Counted from the first letter of the stretch, positions 8,901-21,474 are shown. The stretch is DNA of 64,000 nucleotides from Chloroflexia bacterium SDU3-3 (GCA_009268125.1 WBOU01000002.1:372001-436000); one strand, 5' to 3'. Numbers and translations are program-made. The notes: generated by a model from the sequence alone, not told the origin.

Positions 8901-11819
8901 ATGGCACCACCACGCACCGCCGAACTCGATCTGCAGATCCAGTCGCTCCAGGCGCAGGCCGCGCGCGATAGGCGCGCCCTTGAGGCCCTGCGCAGCCTCA
9001 GCCTCTCGTGCCGGGGGGCCACGCAGTACCGCCCGATCTTCGAGGCGGTGGCCCGCGAGCTGCGCCACGTCTTTCGCTTCGATGCATTTTACATCGCCGT
9101 GTGCGATCCGGCGAAAGAGGGCCACTTCCGCGCGGTGCTCATGGTCGACGAGGGCGTGCACGAGTACTGCGAGGACGAGGACTTTGGCCGCCTGACGGGC
9201 ATGGTGGTGTCGAGCCACCGCCCGCTGCTGTTCCGCGATCTGGACACCGAGCGCTCGAAGTTTGGCGAGGCCCCCACCACCTTTGGCCACACCGAGAAGC
9301 GCTCGCGCTCGTGGCTGGGCATCCCGCTGCTGGTCGGCGCCGACTCGATCGGCGTGATCTCGCTGCAGAGCTACGAGCCGCACCTGTATGACGAGGACGA
9401 CACCGACCTGCTGCAGCGCTTTGGCGACGTGGTGGCGGTGGTGCTGGAGAACACCTGGCTGGATCTGCAGCAGCAGGCGCTGGGCGCGGCGCTCTCGCGC
9501 CAGGTGAACGAGCGCACCGTCGAGCTGCAGACCCTGAGCCTGATCGCCGCCGAGCTGGTGGTGCAGCAGCCGCTGCCCACCCTGCTGGGCCACGTGCTCG
9601 ACATGATCCTGCCGCTGTTCCACATGGATGCGGGCACGGTGCGCATGTACGACCCCCTGCGCGACGAGCTGGTGCTGCTGATGTCGCGCGGCTTCTCCGC
9701 CGAGTACAGCCGCGAGGCTGCCAGCATCCCGCTCACCGAGACGATCTCGGGCATTATCGCCCGCGAGAACCGCCCGCTGGTGGTGGAGGACCGCCTGGAT
9801 GCCAGCGCGCTGAGCTACCTTGGCCCACACCTGCCGTTCACCTCCATGCTGGGCGTGCCGCTGCGCGCCGGGGGCCAGGTGCTTGGCTCGCTGAGCATGT
9901 TCGGCCACGCGCCGCACGCGTTTGCGCCGCAGGTGGTAGAGCTGGCCCAGGCGGTGGGCAACCAGATCGCGATCGCGGTGGAGAACGCCCGGCTCTTCGA
10001 TTCGCAGAAGCGCCAGATCCGCGAGCTGAACGCGATCGGCCAGGTGGGCCAGCTGATCAGCGCCTCCTATGATTTCCAAGAGATGCTCGACTGCGTGCAG
10101 CAGCTGGTGTACGATCTGCTGCAGCCCTCGGTCTTCTACCTGCTGATCTGCTCGCCCGATACCAAGATCATCACCCACGCCATCCTGCTGGAGGATGGCC
10201 AGCAGCTGGGCGAGGCCTGGATCGGCTCGCCGCCCAGGGCGGGCAGCGCTACCGCCTGGATCTTCGAGCACGCCGAGCCGCTGCTGCTGCAGGACATGCA
10301 GGCCCAGATGGGCGACCTGCACAAGCGCGGCATCTTCCCCAAGCCGATCGGCACCGGGATCGAGTCGCGCTCGTGGGTGGGCGTGCCGCTGCGCGCGGGC
10401 GGCAGCGAGCCGATCGGCGTGCTGGTGCTGCAGGACTACCGCAGCTATATGTACGACGACGAGACGGTCGATTTCCTCAGCCAGATCGCCAGCCACCTGA
10501 GCCTGGGCGTGCAGAAGGTGCGCCTGTTCGAGGAGCGCGAGCGCCAGCTGGTGGAGAACGCCCGGCTCTACGAGGCCGAGCAGGAGGCCCGCCGCACCGC
10601 TGACACCCTGCGCGAGGTGGCGCGTGTGCTCGGCGCGTCGTTCGACCCGCGCGAGGTGCTGGAGCTGATGCTGCGCGAGCTGAAGAACGTGATCGCCTAC
10701 GACTCGGCATCGATCATGCTGCTCGACCGCGACATCCTGCGCTTCGCCGCTGTGCAGGGCTTCGATGCGCGCCTGATGATGCGCGAGTTCCACATCCACG
10801 CCAGGGTGAGCGGGGCGGGCGCGGTGGTGGCGCGGCGCGAGCCGATCCTCATCCCCGATGTGGTGGCCACCAAAGACTGGATGCCCAGCCCCGGCGTGCC
10901 CCAGGTCATCCACTCGTGGATCGGCGTGCCCCTGATCTCCCAGGGCCGCGTGATCGGCGTGCTGAACATCGACTCCAAGCAGATCGGCTACTTCAGCCAG
11001 CGCGATGTGGATGTGGCCCAGGCATTCGCCAACCAAGCCGCCGTGGCGCTTGAGAACGCCCGGCTCTACGAGGAGTCGATCACGCGGGTGGAGCAGGAGC
11101 TGGAGATCGCGCGGCACATCCAGAGCAATCTGTTCCCGCATGTGCTGCCGCAGCTGCGGGGGCTGGTGGTGGCGGCGCGCTGCGTGCCCGCCCGCGAGAC
11201 CGGCGGCGACTTTTTTGACTTTGTGCCGCTGGCGGGCGACCGCGCGCTGGCGCTGTTTGTGGGCGACGCCTCGGGCAAGAGCATCCCAGGCGCGATGCTG
11301 ATGGCCATCGCACACTCGATCGTGCGCGCCGAGTCGCGCGATCGTCGCCTGCCCCACGAGGTCATCCGCGAGGCCAACGCATGGATCTCGAAGGATGTGC
11401 CGCCGCGCTCGTTTGTGGCGCTCTGCTACGCCATGCTCGATCTTGACCAGCAGCGCCTGCTAATCTCCAACGCTGGCCAGCTCACGCCCATCCGCCGCCG
11501 CGCCGATGGCGAGCTGTTCTACCTGGAGACCCCCGGGCCGCGCCTGCCGCTCGGCATCCTGCCCGAGACCCGCTACGAGTCGCTGGAGGTAGCGGTGGAC
11601 CACGGCGACCTGCTGCTGATGTTCACCGATGGGATCGTGGAGGCCCAAAACGCCGACCACGAGCTGTTCGGCTTCGCCCGGCTAGAGGCTATCCTGCGCA
11701 GCTATGCTGGCGATGACCCGCACCTGCTGATCGACCAGATCACCAATGCGATCACGCTGTTCTGCGGCGATGTGCCACCGCACGATGACATGACGCTGCT
11801 GGCGCTCTCTATTGCCTAG
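8901..11819 (+). CDS. Multi-GAF sensor protein with C-terminal SpoIIE/PP2C phosphatase
   Basis: The start at 8901 follows GAGGAGG directly and gives 972 residues, while an upstream in-frame ATG at 8841 would precede the -10 box. After a short coiled coil come four GAF domains at about 40-190, 215-365, 385-535 and 575-725. Each ends in a helix of the type ENARLYE. The last ~220 residues form an RsbU-like PP2C phosphatase: RHIQSNLFPHVLP linker helix, ETGGDFFDF, VGDASGKSIPGAM, LFTDGIVEA and HDDMTLL. These supply the Asp and Gly metal-site residues. Such proteins normally dephosphorylate an anti-sigma-factor antagonist in a partner-switching pathway. No antagonist or anti-sigma gene is in the window. 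It has no membrane segment, so it senses cytoplasmic signals. Confidence 0.93.
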   Translation: MAPPRTAELDLQIQSLQAQAARDRRALEALRSLSLSCRGATQYRPIFEAVARELRHVFRFDAFYIAVCDPAKEGHFRAVLMVDEGVHEYCEDEDFGRLTGMVVSSHRPLLFRDLDTERSKFGEAPTTFGHTEKRSRSWLGIPLLVGADSIGVISLQSYEPHLYDEDDTDLLQRFGDVVAVVLENTWLDLQQQALGAALSRQVNERTVELQTLSLIAAELVVQQPLPTLLGHVLDMILPLFHMDAGTVRMYDPLRDELVLLMSRGFSAEYSREAASIPLTETISGIIARENRPLVVEDRLDASALSYLGPHLPFTSMLGVPLRAGGQVLGSLSMFGHAPHAFAPQVVELAQAVGNQIAIAVENARLFDSQKRQIRELNAIGQVGQLISASYDFQEMLDCVQQLVYDLLQPSVFYLLICSPDTKIITHAILLEDGQQLGEAWIGSPPRAGSATAWIFEHAEPLLLQDMQAQMGDLHKRGIFPKPIGTGIESRSWVGVPLRAGGSEPIGVLVLQDYRSYMYDDETVDFLSQIASHLSLGVQKVRLFEERERQLVENARLYEAEQEARRTADTLREVARVLGASFDPREVLELMLRELKNVIAYDSASIMLLDRDILRFAAVQGFDARLMMREFHIHARVSGAGAVVARREPILIPDVVATKDWMPSPGVPQVIHSWIGVPLISQGRVIGVLNIDSKQIGYFSQRDVDVAQAFANQAAVALENARLYEESITRVEQELEIARHIQSNLFPHVLPQLRGLVVAARCVPARETGGDFFDFVPLAGDRALALFVGDASGKSIPGAMLMAIAHSIVRAESRDRRLPHEVIREANAWISKDVPPRSFVALCYAMLDLDQQRLLISNAGQLTPIRRRADGELFYLETPGPRLPLGILPETRYESLEVAVDHGDLLLMFTDGIVEAQNADHELFGFARLEAILRSYAGDDPHLLIDQITNAITLFCGDVPPHDDMTLLALSIA

Positions 11820-11838
11820 AAATAGTCTGTAGCAAAGC

Positions 11839-11876
11839 AAAAGGCCGCCCGCATTGTTATATGCGGGCGGCCTTTT
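11839..11876. terminator. Bidirectional terminator between the GAF/SpoIIE gene and ruvX
   Basis: A perfect 16-bp stem (11839-11854 with 11861-11876) closes a 6-base loop and ends in T-rich sequence on the plus strand (CCTTTT) and in TTTT on the minus strand. It sits between two convergent genes and can serve both. Confidence 0.9.
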
Positions 11877-11886
11877 GTGCTTTCTG

Positions 11887-12360
11887 CTAGGCGAAATCAT
11901 CATCGTAGTCGCCATAGGCGCTCGGGCGCGGCGGCGGGTGTCTGGCGCTCAGGTAGTCGCGCAGGATGATCGATGCGGCCATCTCGTCGATCTTGGCCTT
12001 GCGCTGCTCGGGCTTCATGCCCATCTCGATCATCACGCGCTGGGCCTCGGCGGTGGTCAGCCGCTCGTCGAACATGTGGATGGGGATATGCACCTGCTCG
12101 GCAAGCTCGGCCACAAAGCGGTTGATCTCCTCGGCCTGCGGCCCGACCTCGCCGCTGAGCGTGAGCGGCAGGCCGACCACTAGCTCGGTGGCCTCATTCT
12201 GGCGGATCAGCGCTGCGATCTTGCCGATGGCCGCATGGCGCGGCTGCCCGCCCACCGTGGTGAGCGGCGAGGAGAACATGCGCAGCGAGTCGCTGAGCGC
12301 GACCCCGATGCGCTTCCTGCCGATGTCGAGGGCCATGATCCGGCCCGGCTCGCTGGTCAT
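11887..12360 (-). CDS. ruvX: RuvX/YqgF-family Holliday-junction resolvase-like protein
   Basis: The 157-residue protein has the family length and motifs: ALDIGRKRIGVALSD with the first acidic catalytic residue, VVGLPLTLSG, FDERLTTAEA, and the C-terminal DEMAASIILRDYL. These acidic residues coordinate metal in the RNase H-like fold. YqgF proteins act in processing of 16S rRNA precursors and possibly DNA junctions. A short acidic tail (GDYDDDFA) is added. The start overlaps the preceding gene's stop by four bases (ATGA), so translation is probably coupled. The alaS-ruvX neighbourhood is common in bacteria. Confidence 0.95.
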   Translation of the reverse strand: MTSEPGRIMALDIGRKRIGVALSDSLRMFSSPLTTVGGQPRHAAIGKIAALIRQNEATELVVGLPLTLSGEVGPQAEEINRFVAELAEQVHIPIHMFDERLTTAEAQRVMIEMGMKPEQRKAKIDEMAASIILRDYLSARHPPPRPSAYGDYDDDFA

Positions 12361-14444
12361 TGTGCTGCTCCTGCTGTTGGCTCGGCGGTGGCCTCTGGCT
12401 CGGCGGTGGCCTCTGGTTCGGCGGTGGCGTTCGGCTCGGCGGTAGGCAGCAGCTGGCCCTGGGGAAACTGGGTAGGCCGATAGGTGCCCGCATGCCCCTC
12501 GAAGCCCACGAGCAGACCGATGCTGGGGAACGACTCGACATTGGGCAGCTGGTAGCTGCCGATCACGCCCTGGCTCTGCAGCTGATCGAGGTTGGCCTTG
12601 GCCGCGCTGTAGCTCTGGCCCAGCACCGCGCGCTGCACCTGCGCCTGCATCTCGGGCGTGATCGCAGTTTTGGGCGTGCAGGTCAGCTCGCCGTCGACCA
12701 GCAGCTGCTGGCCGTTCCAGACCGTGCGGCTGGGCGTGACATCGAACTGGCTATCGCCGCCGCAGAGCGCGGTGCCGCTGCGCTGGTAGAAGTAGCTCTT
12801 CAGAAAGCTCTGCATCTGCAGCTGGATCGGCTTGGGTGCGGCCAGCGCGCTGAAGCTGGCCGACAGCGTCATCGTGAAGACCGGGTTGGCCTGATCGACT
12901 GGCTGGCCGACCGTTGGGGTGATCACAGGCGTGTCGTAATTTGCCGGATCGCCGAGCGAGCTGGTGTTCGGCCAGATCGTGTCGGGATCGAGCGAGAGGC
13001 CCTGCGGCGGCATGGCGCTGAGCTTGGTCTGGGCGTTCTGATAGAGCTTGCCCAGGCCAGCGCCCAGGATGTTGCGCACATCCTGCTCGGTCACGATATA
13101 CAGCAGCTCCTCGGTGCCGCCCTCGATCGGCTGGTTGATCAGGCGCACCTGCTCGCTGTTGCTGATCGGCGGCTGCCCCGGCACGATCAGCTGGGTCAGG
13201 CTGTCCGTCGCGATGTTGGATGCGCTGCCGGGCGAGCGGGCCGAGACCTGGATGTCGATCTTGCCAAACTCTACCCGCGATCCGAACAGATCGCTGGTGC
13301 TGATGGCCGCTGGCACGGTGGCGGGCGAGTCGATCAGGAAGCCCACCTGCTGGCCTGCGCTGTTGGTGCCGATAAACTCGGTGCCGACTGGCAGCTCGAT
13401 CGGGTTGTTGAGCGCGTTGATGATCTGCACCGTGCCGCGCGCCGTGCCCGATGGCGAGGGCTGCTGGCTGGCCATCCCCTGGATGGTCTGCTCCACCCGC
13501 GTGCTGATCGGCTGGGCCTGGATGGAGCCGTCGGCGCTGGACTCGGCGAGCGGGATGATCTCGTTGCTGAAGGGCGTGATCTTCACATTGGTGGATGGCG
13601 GCCAGAACGCCACCAGCGGGCGGTTCATGTAGAACCCAAAGCCGATCAGTAGGGCCACCAGCAGGATGCCGAGGATAATCGGCAGCACAAAGCTGCCGCG
13701 CTGCTGGCGGGGTAGATCTTCATCCAGATCGGCATAGGTGGGTATGGGCCTGCGCCCGCGCTGGCGGGCTGGGGGCTGGGCGGCCCCGCGTCGACCATAG
13801 GCGCGCGAGCCTCGGCTGGGCGTCACATCCTCGATCTCATCCAGCGCTCTACGTCCCAGCGGCAGGTAGTCATCATCCAGGTCGTCTAGGTCGTCTAGGT
13901 CGTCCCGTCGGCTGCGCTGTCGATCGTGCCGCGCCCTCGGCCCATCATCCAGGCCGCTGCCCAGACCGTCATCCAGATCATCATCCAGATCGTCGTCGAG
14001 CCTGTCTAAGGTGGGACGACGCTGGGCGGCGGGTGGCGCAGCGCTGTAGAGCTGGGCCAGCAGGTCGCTGTCCTCGTCGCGGCTGGCGGGGGGGTCAAGC
14101 TCCTCGCGGGGGATGACGTGGGTCTTGTAGGTGTCCTCGGGGGGCTGCGTATGTGGCGGCGCGGGAATGGAGATGCGCGCTCCATCGACGCCCACCACAT
14201 CCAGGTCCGCCTCCTGCGCCGCCGCGAGGGTCAGCTCGTCGGAGCTGATCACCATCAGCTGCACGCGACCGCGCCGCGCCAGCTCGGCCAGGCGCGTGAA
14301 GGTGTCGGTGCTCTGGAATGCGGGGTTGTTGTCGGCGATCAGCAGCTGGATGATGCCTGCGCCGCTGGCACGGATCTGTTTGGCGATGGAATCAAATGTG
14401 TCGGTCGGCATGACCATCACAAGATCAGATGCGCCCGATGTCAC
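12357..14444 (-). CDS. Large single-pass membrane protein, possibly baseplate-J-like; function unknown
   Basis: A GTG at 14444 directly follows GGAGGAG and gives 695 residues. About 110 N-terminal residues form an alpha/beta domain (VMVMPTDTFDSIAKQI, GIIQLLIADNNPAF), resembling the cytoplasmic domain seen before membrane anchors in Chloroflexota. A long Asp/Arg-rich disordered stretch follows with runs of DDLDD. One TM segment (FVLPIILGILLVALLIGFGFY) comes next, then an extracytoplasmic beta-rich region. That region contains RGTVQIINALNNPIELPVGTEF, which recalls proteins annotated as baseplate J/gp47-like, but this link is weak. The C-terminus is an Ala/Pro/Thr/Glu tail (repeats of EATAEP). 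It is translationally coupled to ruvX. A secretion or envelope role is a guess. Confidence 0.75.
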   Translation of the reverse strand: MTSGASDLVMVMPTDTFDSIAKQIRASGAGIIQLLIADNNPAFQSTDTFTRLAELARRGRVQLMVISSDELTLAAAQEADLDVVGVDGARISIPAPPHTQPPEDTYKTHVIPREELDPPASRDEDSDLLAQLYSAAPPAAQRRPTLDRLDDDLDDDLDDGLGSGLDDGPRARHDRQRSRRDDLDDLDDLDDDYLPLGRRALDEIEDVTPSRGSRAYGRRGAAQPPARQRGRRPIPTYADLDEDLPRQQRGSFVLPIILGILLVALLIGFGFYMNRPLVAFWPPSTNVKITPFSNEIIPLAESSADGSIQAQPISTRVEQTIQGMASQQPSPSGTARGTVQIINALNNPIELPVGTEFIGTNSAGQQVGFLIDSPATVPAAISTSDLFGSRVEFGKIDIQVSARSPGSASNIATDSLTQLIVPGQPPISNSEQVRLINQPIEGGTEELLYIVTEQDVRNILGAGLGKLYQNAQTKLSAMPPQGLSLDPDTIWPNTSSLGDPANYDTPVITPTVGQPVDQANPVFTMTLSASFSALAAPKPIQLQMQSFLKSYFYQRSGTALCGGDSQFDVTPSRTVWNGQQLLVDGELTCTPKTAITPEMQAQVQRAVLGQSYSAAKANLDQLQSQGVIGSYQLPNVESFPSIGLLVGFEGHAGTYRPTQFPQGQLLPTAEPNATAEPEATAEPEATAEPTAGAAQ

Positions 14445-14605
14445 GGCTCCTCCACTATTTCTGTGCGCGACCAAGGTGGCCCTTGGTCAGACGCGCCTAG
14501 CGCTGATGGGGGATGCTGGGGGCTGCGGGGGAAGATGGCTGCTGGGGGCCTGGGGAGAGCATCCCCAGGCCATAGAACCCCACAGCAGAGCGTGGTGGCG
14601 GCCAG

Positions 14606-17293
<2,688 letters not shown>

Positions 17294-17353
17294 AGTGGTC
17301 CTAGTGCCAGTTCTGGTGGGCTATGGGTACCAAGTAGGAATACATCTCGGGGC

Positions 17354-17383
17354 ATTGTACGGCATTCTCAAGCCAACTGTCAA
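17354..17383 (-). promoter_or_regulatory. Promoter of alaS
   Basis: On the minus strand TTGACA (17383-17378) and TACAAT (17359-17354) are 18 bases apart. Transcription should start near 17347, giving a leader of about 50 bases, too short for a T-box. Confidence 0.7.
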
Positions 17384-17631
17384 CTAAAATCCCCCAGTAG
17401 AGTCGGCTGGTGACAAAGATCGTTTGGCGGTATTTATGCTCGGTTTTGCAAAAAAAGGCAGGCTGCATCTCGTATTCTAGGAAAGAGTATCGGTGCTGGG
17501 GGAATAGCGCACAAACACATATTCAATGTAATAAAAGCGAAAATAATAGCTGTATCTGCGTTATTTTGCACCATAGCGTTTCTTCGGGAAAAGGCGATTT
17601 TGCTCACCCCAAAGCCATGCCCTGCCCAAGG
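17384..17631. other. AT-rich gene-free spacer between the alaS and rho promoters
   Basis: This stretch is clearly poorer in G+C than its surroundings, especially about 17430-17610. It contains A/T runs and short ORFs on both strands (78 and 100 codons) with no recognisable product, no ribosome binding site and non-native codon use. I see no gene in it. It may be an upstream regulatory or remnant region. Confidence 0.5.
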
Positions 17632-17661
17632 TTGACGTACTCTTGACAGCTGTGGTATACT
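17632..17661 (+). promoter_or_regulatory. Promoter of rho
   Basis: TTGACG (17632-17637) and TATACT (17656-17661) are separated by 18 bases. A second TTGACA (17643-17648) lies inside the spacer but too close to the -10 box. The start would be near 17668, which leaves a leader of about 365 bases before rho. Confidence 0.65.
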
Positions 17662-17667
17662 CCAGTC

Positions 17668-18035
17668 ACGAGCGAAGCGTTGCTGGGCATCCTCCGTCGC
17701 TTGTGTTGGTGGTACGCCCCGTGCTGCCAGTTTCAATGGATTGATCCCCCTAGCGCGTTTTTAAGAAGGCCTCCGCTCAATGGCGGTGTATATTTTGACG
17801 TGGGCATAGAGCCGCGGATCTGCCGCATCACCGATGTACCCCCACAGCTATTCCCTTTCCCGAGCCTATAGGTGGTGGTGCTTTTCCAACCCAACCTCGA
17901 TGAAGCCTGCTACTACTGAAAACACAATGCCTCTCAAAGCTACAATCCGCCGCCTTTTTTTTCCTACCATTGTTTTTCGCCATTGTTTTCTAAAACCTGC
18001 ACAGATGCGCGCTATGCGCTAACGAGGAGTTTAGT
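17668..18035 (+). promoter_or_regulatory. Long 5' leader of rho
   Basis: Between the promoter and the GTG of rho lie about 365 untranslated bases with several C/T-rich, G-poor stretches, for example around 17890-17990. Rho genes in other bacteria are autogenously attenuated within a leader, and C-rich unstructured RNA is what Rho binds. No convincing leader peptide or riboswitch is visible. The role is inferred. Confidence 0.4.
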
Positions 18036-19568
18036 GTGCCACGCATACGAAAAGTTGTAGAGCCAGCACCATCCGATGGTGTTGAGGTGCGCGCCATGCC
18101 CGAGCCCGAGCCCGAGGCAGCGGCGAGCGAGCGCCCGAGCACCCCGCAGCGTGCTGAAGTACCTGCCGAGCGCCCCAGTGGCCGGGCCCGCGTGGCCGAG
18201 CGCGACGATGCCCGGCCCGCCCCGCGCGATGATTTCCGCCCGCGTGGCCCCGAGCGCGACGACATGCGCTTCCGCGGCGACCGCGAGGCCCCCAGCGCCG
18301 ATGGCTTTGGCCGCCCCCCCCAGCTGAGCATGAACGAGCTTGAGGCGATGACCCTCTCCGACCTGCGCGAGGTTGCCCGCAAGCTCGACATGCAGAGCGT
18401 CAGCGGCCTGAAGAAGCAAGACCTGATCATGAAGCTGCTGGTGGCCCAGTCCGAAGAGCAGGGCCACCAGCTGAGCGACGGCGTGCTCGACATTGTCTCC
18501 GATGGCTTTGGCTTCCTGCGCAGCGAGCGCATGCTGCCTGGCGCGGATGATGTGTATGTCTCGCAGTCGCAGATCCGCCGCTTTGGGTTGCGCACCGGCG
18601 ACCGCGTGATGGGCCAGATCCGCCCACCCAAAGAGAGCGAGCGCTACTACTCGCTGCTGCGCGTCGAGCAGATCAACGGGATGGACCCCGAGACCGCCCG
18701 CCGCCGCCCGTCCTTCGATCAGCTCACCCCGATCTTCCCCAACGAGCAGCTGCACCTGGAGACCGAGCCGCACATCCTCTCGACCCGCGTGGTCGATCTG
18801 GTGGCCCCGATCGGGCGCGGCCAGCGCGGCCTGATCGTGTCGCCGCCCAAGGCTGGCAAGACCATGCTGCTCAAGTCGATCGCCAACGGCATCACATCCA
18901 ACCACGCCGATGTGCACCTGATGGTGCTGCTGATCGGCGAGCGCCCCGAGGAAGTGACCGACATGAAGCGCTCGGTGCGCGGCGAGGTGATCAGCTCGAC
19001 CTTCGACGAGCCGGTGGAGGACCACACCAAGGTGGCCGAGATGACCCTTGAGCGGGCCAAGCGCCTGGTCGAGGGCGGCCAGGATGTGGTGATCGTGATG
19101 GACTCGATCACCCGCCTAGCGCGCGCCTACAACCTGGACATGCCGCCGTCAGGCCGCACGCTCTCCGGCGGTATCGACCCGGTGGCGCTCTACCCGCCCA
19201 AGCGTTTCTTCGGCGCTGCCCGCAACATCGAGAACGGCGGCAGCCTCACGATCATCGCCACCTGCCTGGTGGACACTGGGTCGCGTATGGATGATGTGAT
19301 CTACGAGGAGTTCAAGGGCACCGGCAACATGGAGCTGCACCTCGACCGCAAGATGGCCGAGAAGCGCATCTTCCCCGCCATCGACATCACTCGCTCGGGC
19401 ACGCGACGCGAGGAGCTGCTGCTGGGCGATGCGATGCGCCAGGTGTGGACGCTGCGCCGCATGGTGAGCATGCTGGGCGAGAATGAGGGCACCGAGCTGG
19501 TGCTCACCCGCATGACCAAAACGCGCACCAATGTCGAGTTCTTGGCCACGCTGAACAAGCCAAACTAA
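18036..19568 (+). CDS. rho: Transcription termination factor Rho
   Basis: A GTG start follows GAGGAG by six bases and gives 510 residues. The first ~95 residues are an Arg/Glu/Pro-rich, probably disordered extension, which makes the protein longer than E. coli Rho (419). The conserved part follows: Rho N domain ([19 protein letters not shown]), RNA-binding fold ([21 protein letters not shown]), and P-loop [11 protein letters not shown]. Then come Walker [17 protein letters not shown], the Q/R loops, and [21 protein letters not shown]. It is a hexameric RNA helicase that ends transcription. N-terminal basic insertions are typical of Actinobacteria and some Chloroflexota Rho proteins. Confidence 0.98.
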   Translation: MPRIRKVVEPAPSDGVEVRAMPEPEPEAAASERPSTPQRAEVPAERPSGRARVAERDDARPAPRDDFRPRGPERDDMRFRGDREAPSADGFGRPPQLSMNELEAMTLSDLREVARKLDMQSVSGLKKQDLIMKLLVAQSEEQGHQLSDGVLDIVSDGFGFLRSERMLPGADDVYVSQSQIRRFGLRTGDRVMGQIRPPKESERYYSLLRVEQINGMDPETARRRPSFDQLTPIFPNEQLHLETEPHILSTRVVDLVAPIGRGQRGLIVSPPKAGKTMLLKSIANGITSNHADVHLMVLLIGERPEEVTDMKRSVRGEVISSTFDEPVEDHTKVAEMTLERAKRLVEGGQDVVIVMDSITRLARAYNLDMPPSGRTLSGGIDPVALYPPKRFFGAARNIENGGSLTIIATCLVDTGSRMDDVIYEEFKGTGNMELHLDRKMAEKRIFPAIDITRSGTRREELLLGDAMRQVWTLRRMVSMLGENEGTELVLTRMTKTRTNVEFLATLNKPN

Positions 19569-19600
19569 GCCTCTACCATTGGCGTGTCCATGATACGGGG

Positions 19601-19636
19601 GGCGTGGCGCAGATTTCCTGCGCCACGCCTTCTGTT
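19601..19636 (+). terminator. Intrinsic terminator of rho
   Basis: A 12-bp perfect stem (19601-19612 with 19618-19629) with an ATTTC loop is followed by TTCTGTTTT, 32 bases after the rho stop codon. Confidence 0.85.
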
Positions 19637-19764
19637 TTGCAACTTTACCGCCGCACGCTGCGTATCTCTTCTATCACGTGTTTGCAAACAGGCTGGCGAC
19701 GCTCTGAGCGCTCCGCCGATCTTGCGAAGTGGAATGGCCGCATACATAACGAGGAGGTTCTGCT

Positions 19765-20601
19765 GTGTCCGAAGAATACGCCTACTCCAATAAATTTGGT
19801 GAGCGCCTGGATCTGCCCGAGCCGCAGGTGGCCACATCTGGCCGTGGGACGACCGGCATGGAGTACAAGATCTACGGTACCACCATGCAGTCCGTGGTGA
19901 TGGAGCTTGATCCCGGCGAGACGGTCTTCTCGGAGAGCGGCGGTATGGCCTGGATGAGCGGCAACATCGCGATGAACACCACCGGGCGCGGCGGCGGCCT
20001 GGGCGGCATGTTCAAGCGTGCGATCTCGGGCGAGTCGCTGTTTATGGTCGAGTTCACGTCGCAGGGCGGGAAGGGCATCGTGGCGTTTGCCGCCGACTTC
20101 CCCGGTAAGATTGTGCCGGTGCACCTGGGCGAGGGCCAGCAGATCATCGCGCAGAAGGATGCCTTCTTGTGCGGCGAGAAGACCATCCAGACCGATATCC
20201 ACTTCCGCCGCAACCTTGGCTCGGGCCTGTTCGGCGGCGAGGGCTTCATCCTCCAGAAGCTGACCGGGCCGGGTGTGGCGTTTGTCTCGCTGGATGGCGA
20301 GATCGTGGAGTACACGCTGGAGCCAGGCCAGGTGCTGAAGGTAGACACTGGATGCGTGGCCATGTTCGAGCCGACCGTCTCGTACGATGTCGAGATGGTC
20401 AAGGGCTTTAAGAACATGCTGTTCGGCGGCGAGGGTCTGTTCCTCTCCACGCTGCGCGGCCCAGGGCGCGTGTGGCTGCAGACAATGCCGATCATGAACC
20501 TGGCCAAGGCCATCGCGGGCTACCTGCCTGCGGCCAGTGGCAGCAGCGGCGGCGGCAACAGCGGCGGCGGCTTCAACTTGGGCAGCCTGCTGAACCAGTA
20601 G
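19765..20601 (+). CDS. AIM24/TIGR00266-family protein
   Basis: A GTG start follows GAGGAGG by seven bases and gives 278 residues. The protein matches the AIM24 beta-sandwich family throughout: [20 protein letters not shown] near residue 50, [31 protein letters not shown], and [11 protein letters not shown] at the end of the core. A Gly/Ser-rich tail ([12 protein letters not shown]) ends it. The bacterial members have no established biochemical role. In yeast the relative is mitochondrial and supports cristae structure. The gene stands between two terminators, so it is monocistronic. Confidence 0.9.
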   Translation: MSEEYAYSNKFGERLDLPEPQVATSGRGTTGMEYKIYGTTMQSVVMELDPGETVFSESGGMAWMSGNIAMNTTGRGGGLGGMFKRAISGESLFMVEFTSQGGKGIVAFAADFPGKIVPVHLGEGQQIIAQKDAFLCGEKTIQTDIHFRRNLGSGLFGGEGFILQKLTGPGVAFVSLDGEIVEYTLEPGQVLKVDTGCVAMFEPTVSYDVEMVKGFKNMLFGGEGLFLSTLRGPGRVWLQTMPIMNLAKAIAGYLPAASGSSGGGNSGGGFNLGSLLNQ

Positions 20602-20616
20602 CGGCGACTTTCACAA

Positions 20617-20649
20617 GCGCCCGCCAGCATCACCCTGGCGGGCGCTTTT
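20617..20649 (+). terminator. Intrinsic terminator of the AIM24 gene
   Basis: An 11-bp stem (20617-20627 with 20635-20645) and TTTT tail lie 16 bases after the stop codon. Confidence 0.85.
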
Positions 20650-20722
20650 CTGTGCCGGGCTGCGGCATAGGTTTTGCCTCTTTCCCAACGATGCTTTTGT
20701 GATAGCGGAAAGGGGTACGGCC

Positions 20723-21427
20723 ATGATCGAGCGAGAACTGCATGACGAGGCGGCGCGCACGCGCCAGGTCTACGAGCGGCTGGGGGGCGAGTATGGCATC
20801 CGCCCGTGGCAGCGCCGCCGCGAGCCGCTGCACGAGCTGATCTCCACCATGCTCTCGCACCGCACCACCGGCGCGAACGAGGAGCGGGCCTTCCAGCAGC
20901 TGTGGGCGCGCTTCCCCAGCTGGCAGGCCATCGCCGAGGCCCCGGCGGAGGAGATCGCCGCCCTGATCGCGCCCGCCAACTTTGCCGAGGCCAAGGCCCC
21001 GCGCATCAAGGCCGTGCTGCAGCAGATCATCGCCGAGCGGGGTGCGCCCAACATCGATTTTCTGGGCGAGCTGCCGGTGAACGAGGCGATGGCCTGGCTG
21101 ACCGCGCTGCCGGGCGTTGGCCCGAAGACGGCCACGCTGGTGCTGCTGTTCTGCTTCCGCAAGCCGGTGCTGCCGGTGGACACCCACGTGCACCGCGTCA
21201 GCGGCAGGGTGGGCCTGATCGGGCCGCGCGCCACCGCCGAGCAAGCCCACGCGCTGCTGCTGGCCATGCTGCCCGCCGAGGCCGATGTGCTGTGGAACTT
21301 CCATCACAACATGCTGCGCCACGGCCAGCGCGTGTGCACTTGGGCCGCGCCCCGCTGCGGGCTATGCGTGCTGCGCGAGATCTGCGACTACGCCCGCGCC
21401 CATGGCGTCGGCGGGGCGGGCGCATAG
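20723..21427 (+). CDS. nth: Endonuclease III (DNA glycosylase/AP lyase)
   Basis: With the ATG at 20723 the protein has 234 residues, and an in-frame GTG eight codons upstream is the alternative. It has the helix-hairpin-helix LPGVGPKTA with catalytic Lys135, the aspartate motif LPVDTHVHR (Asp153), and the four-Cys iron-sulfur loop C-x6-C-x2-C-x5-C at the C-terminus. These are the defining residues of Nth. It removes oxidised pyrimidines from DNA and cleaves the abasic site. One difference from E. coli is a longer N-terminal segment of about 20 residues. The FHA gene begins 113 bases downstream from its own promoter. Confidence 0.95.
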   Translation: MIERELHDEAARTRQVYERLGGEYGIRPWQRRREPLHELISTMLSHRTTGANEERAFQQLWARFPSWQAIAEAPAEEIAALIAPANFAEAKAPRIKAVLQQIIAERGAPNIDFLGELPVNEAMAWLTALPGVGPKTATLVLLFCFRKPVLPVDTHVHRVSGRVGLIGPRATAEQAHALLLAMLPAEADVLWNFHHNMLRHGQRVCTWAAPRCGLCVLREICDYARAHGVGGAGA

Positions 21428-21468
21428 GGTCGGCTCCGTGGCGCTTTCGCCCCGCCGGGGGCTTATGG

Positions 21469-21474
21469 TACAAT
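21469..21474 (+). promoter_or_regulatory. Extended -10 promoter of the DUF3662/FHA gene
   Basis: TACAAT is preceded by TG one base away (TGGTACAAT), an extended -10 element that can work without a good -35. It lies 67 bases before the ATG at 21541. A 19-base palindrome follows immediately at 21483-21501. Confidence 0.5.

Noticed and set aside
8871-11357. 828-codon antisense frame opposite the GAF/SpoIIE gene
   Set aside because: The translation is His/Gln/Val-rich with no motif, typical of the reverse frame of GC-rich coding DNA.
17410-17736. Two small overlapping ORFs between alaS and rho
   Set aside because: No ribosome binding site, no similarity I recognise, and codon use unlike neighbours. 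The region also carries promoters.
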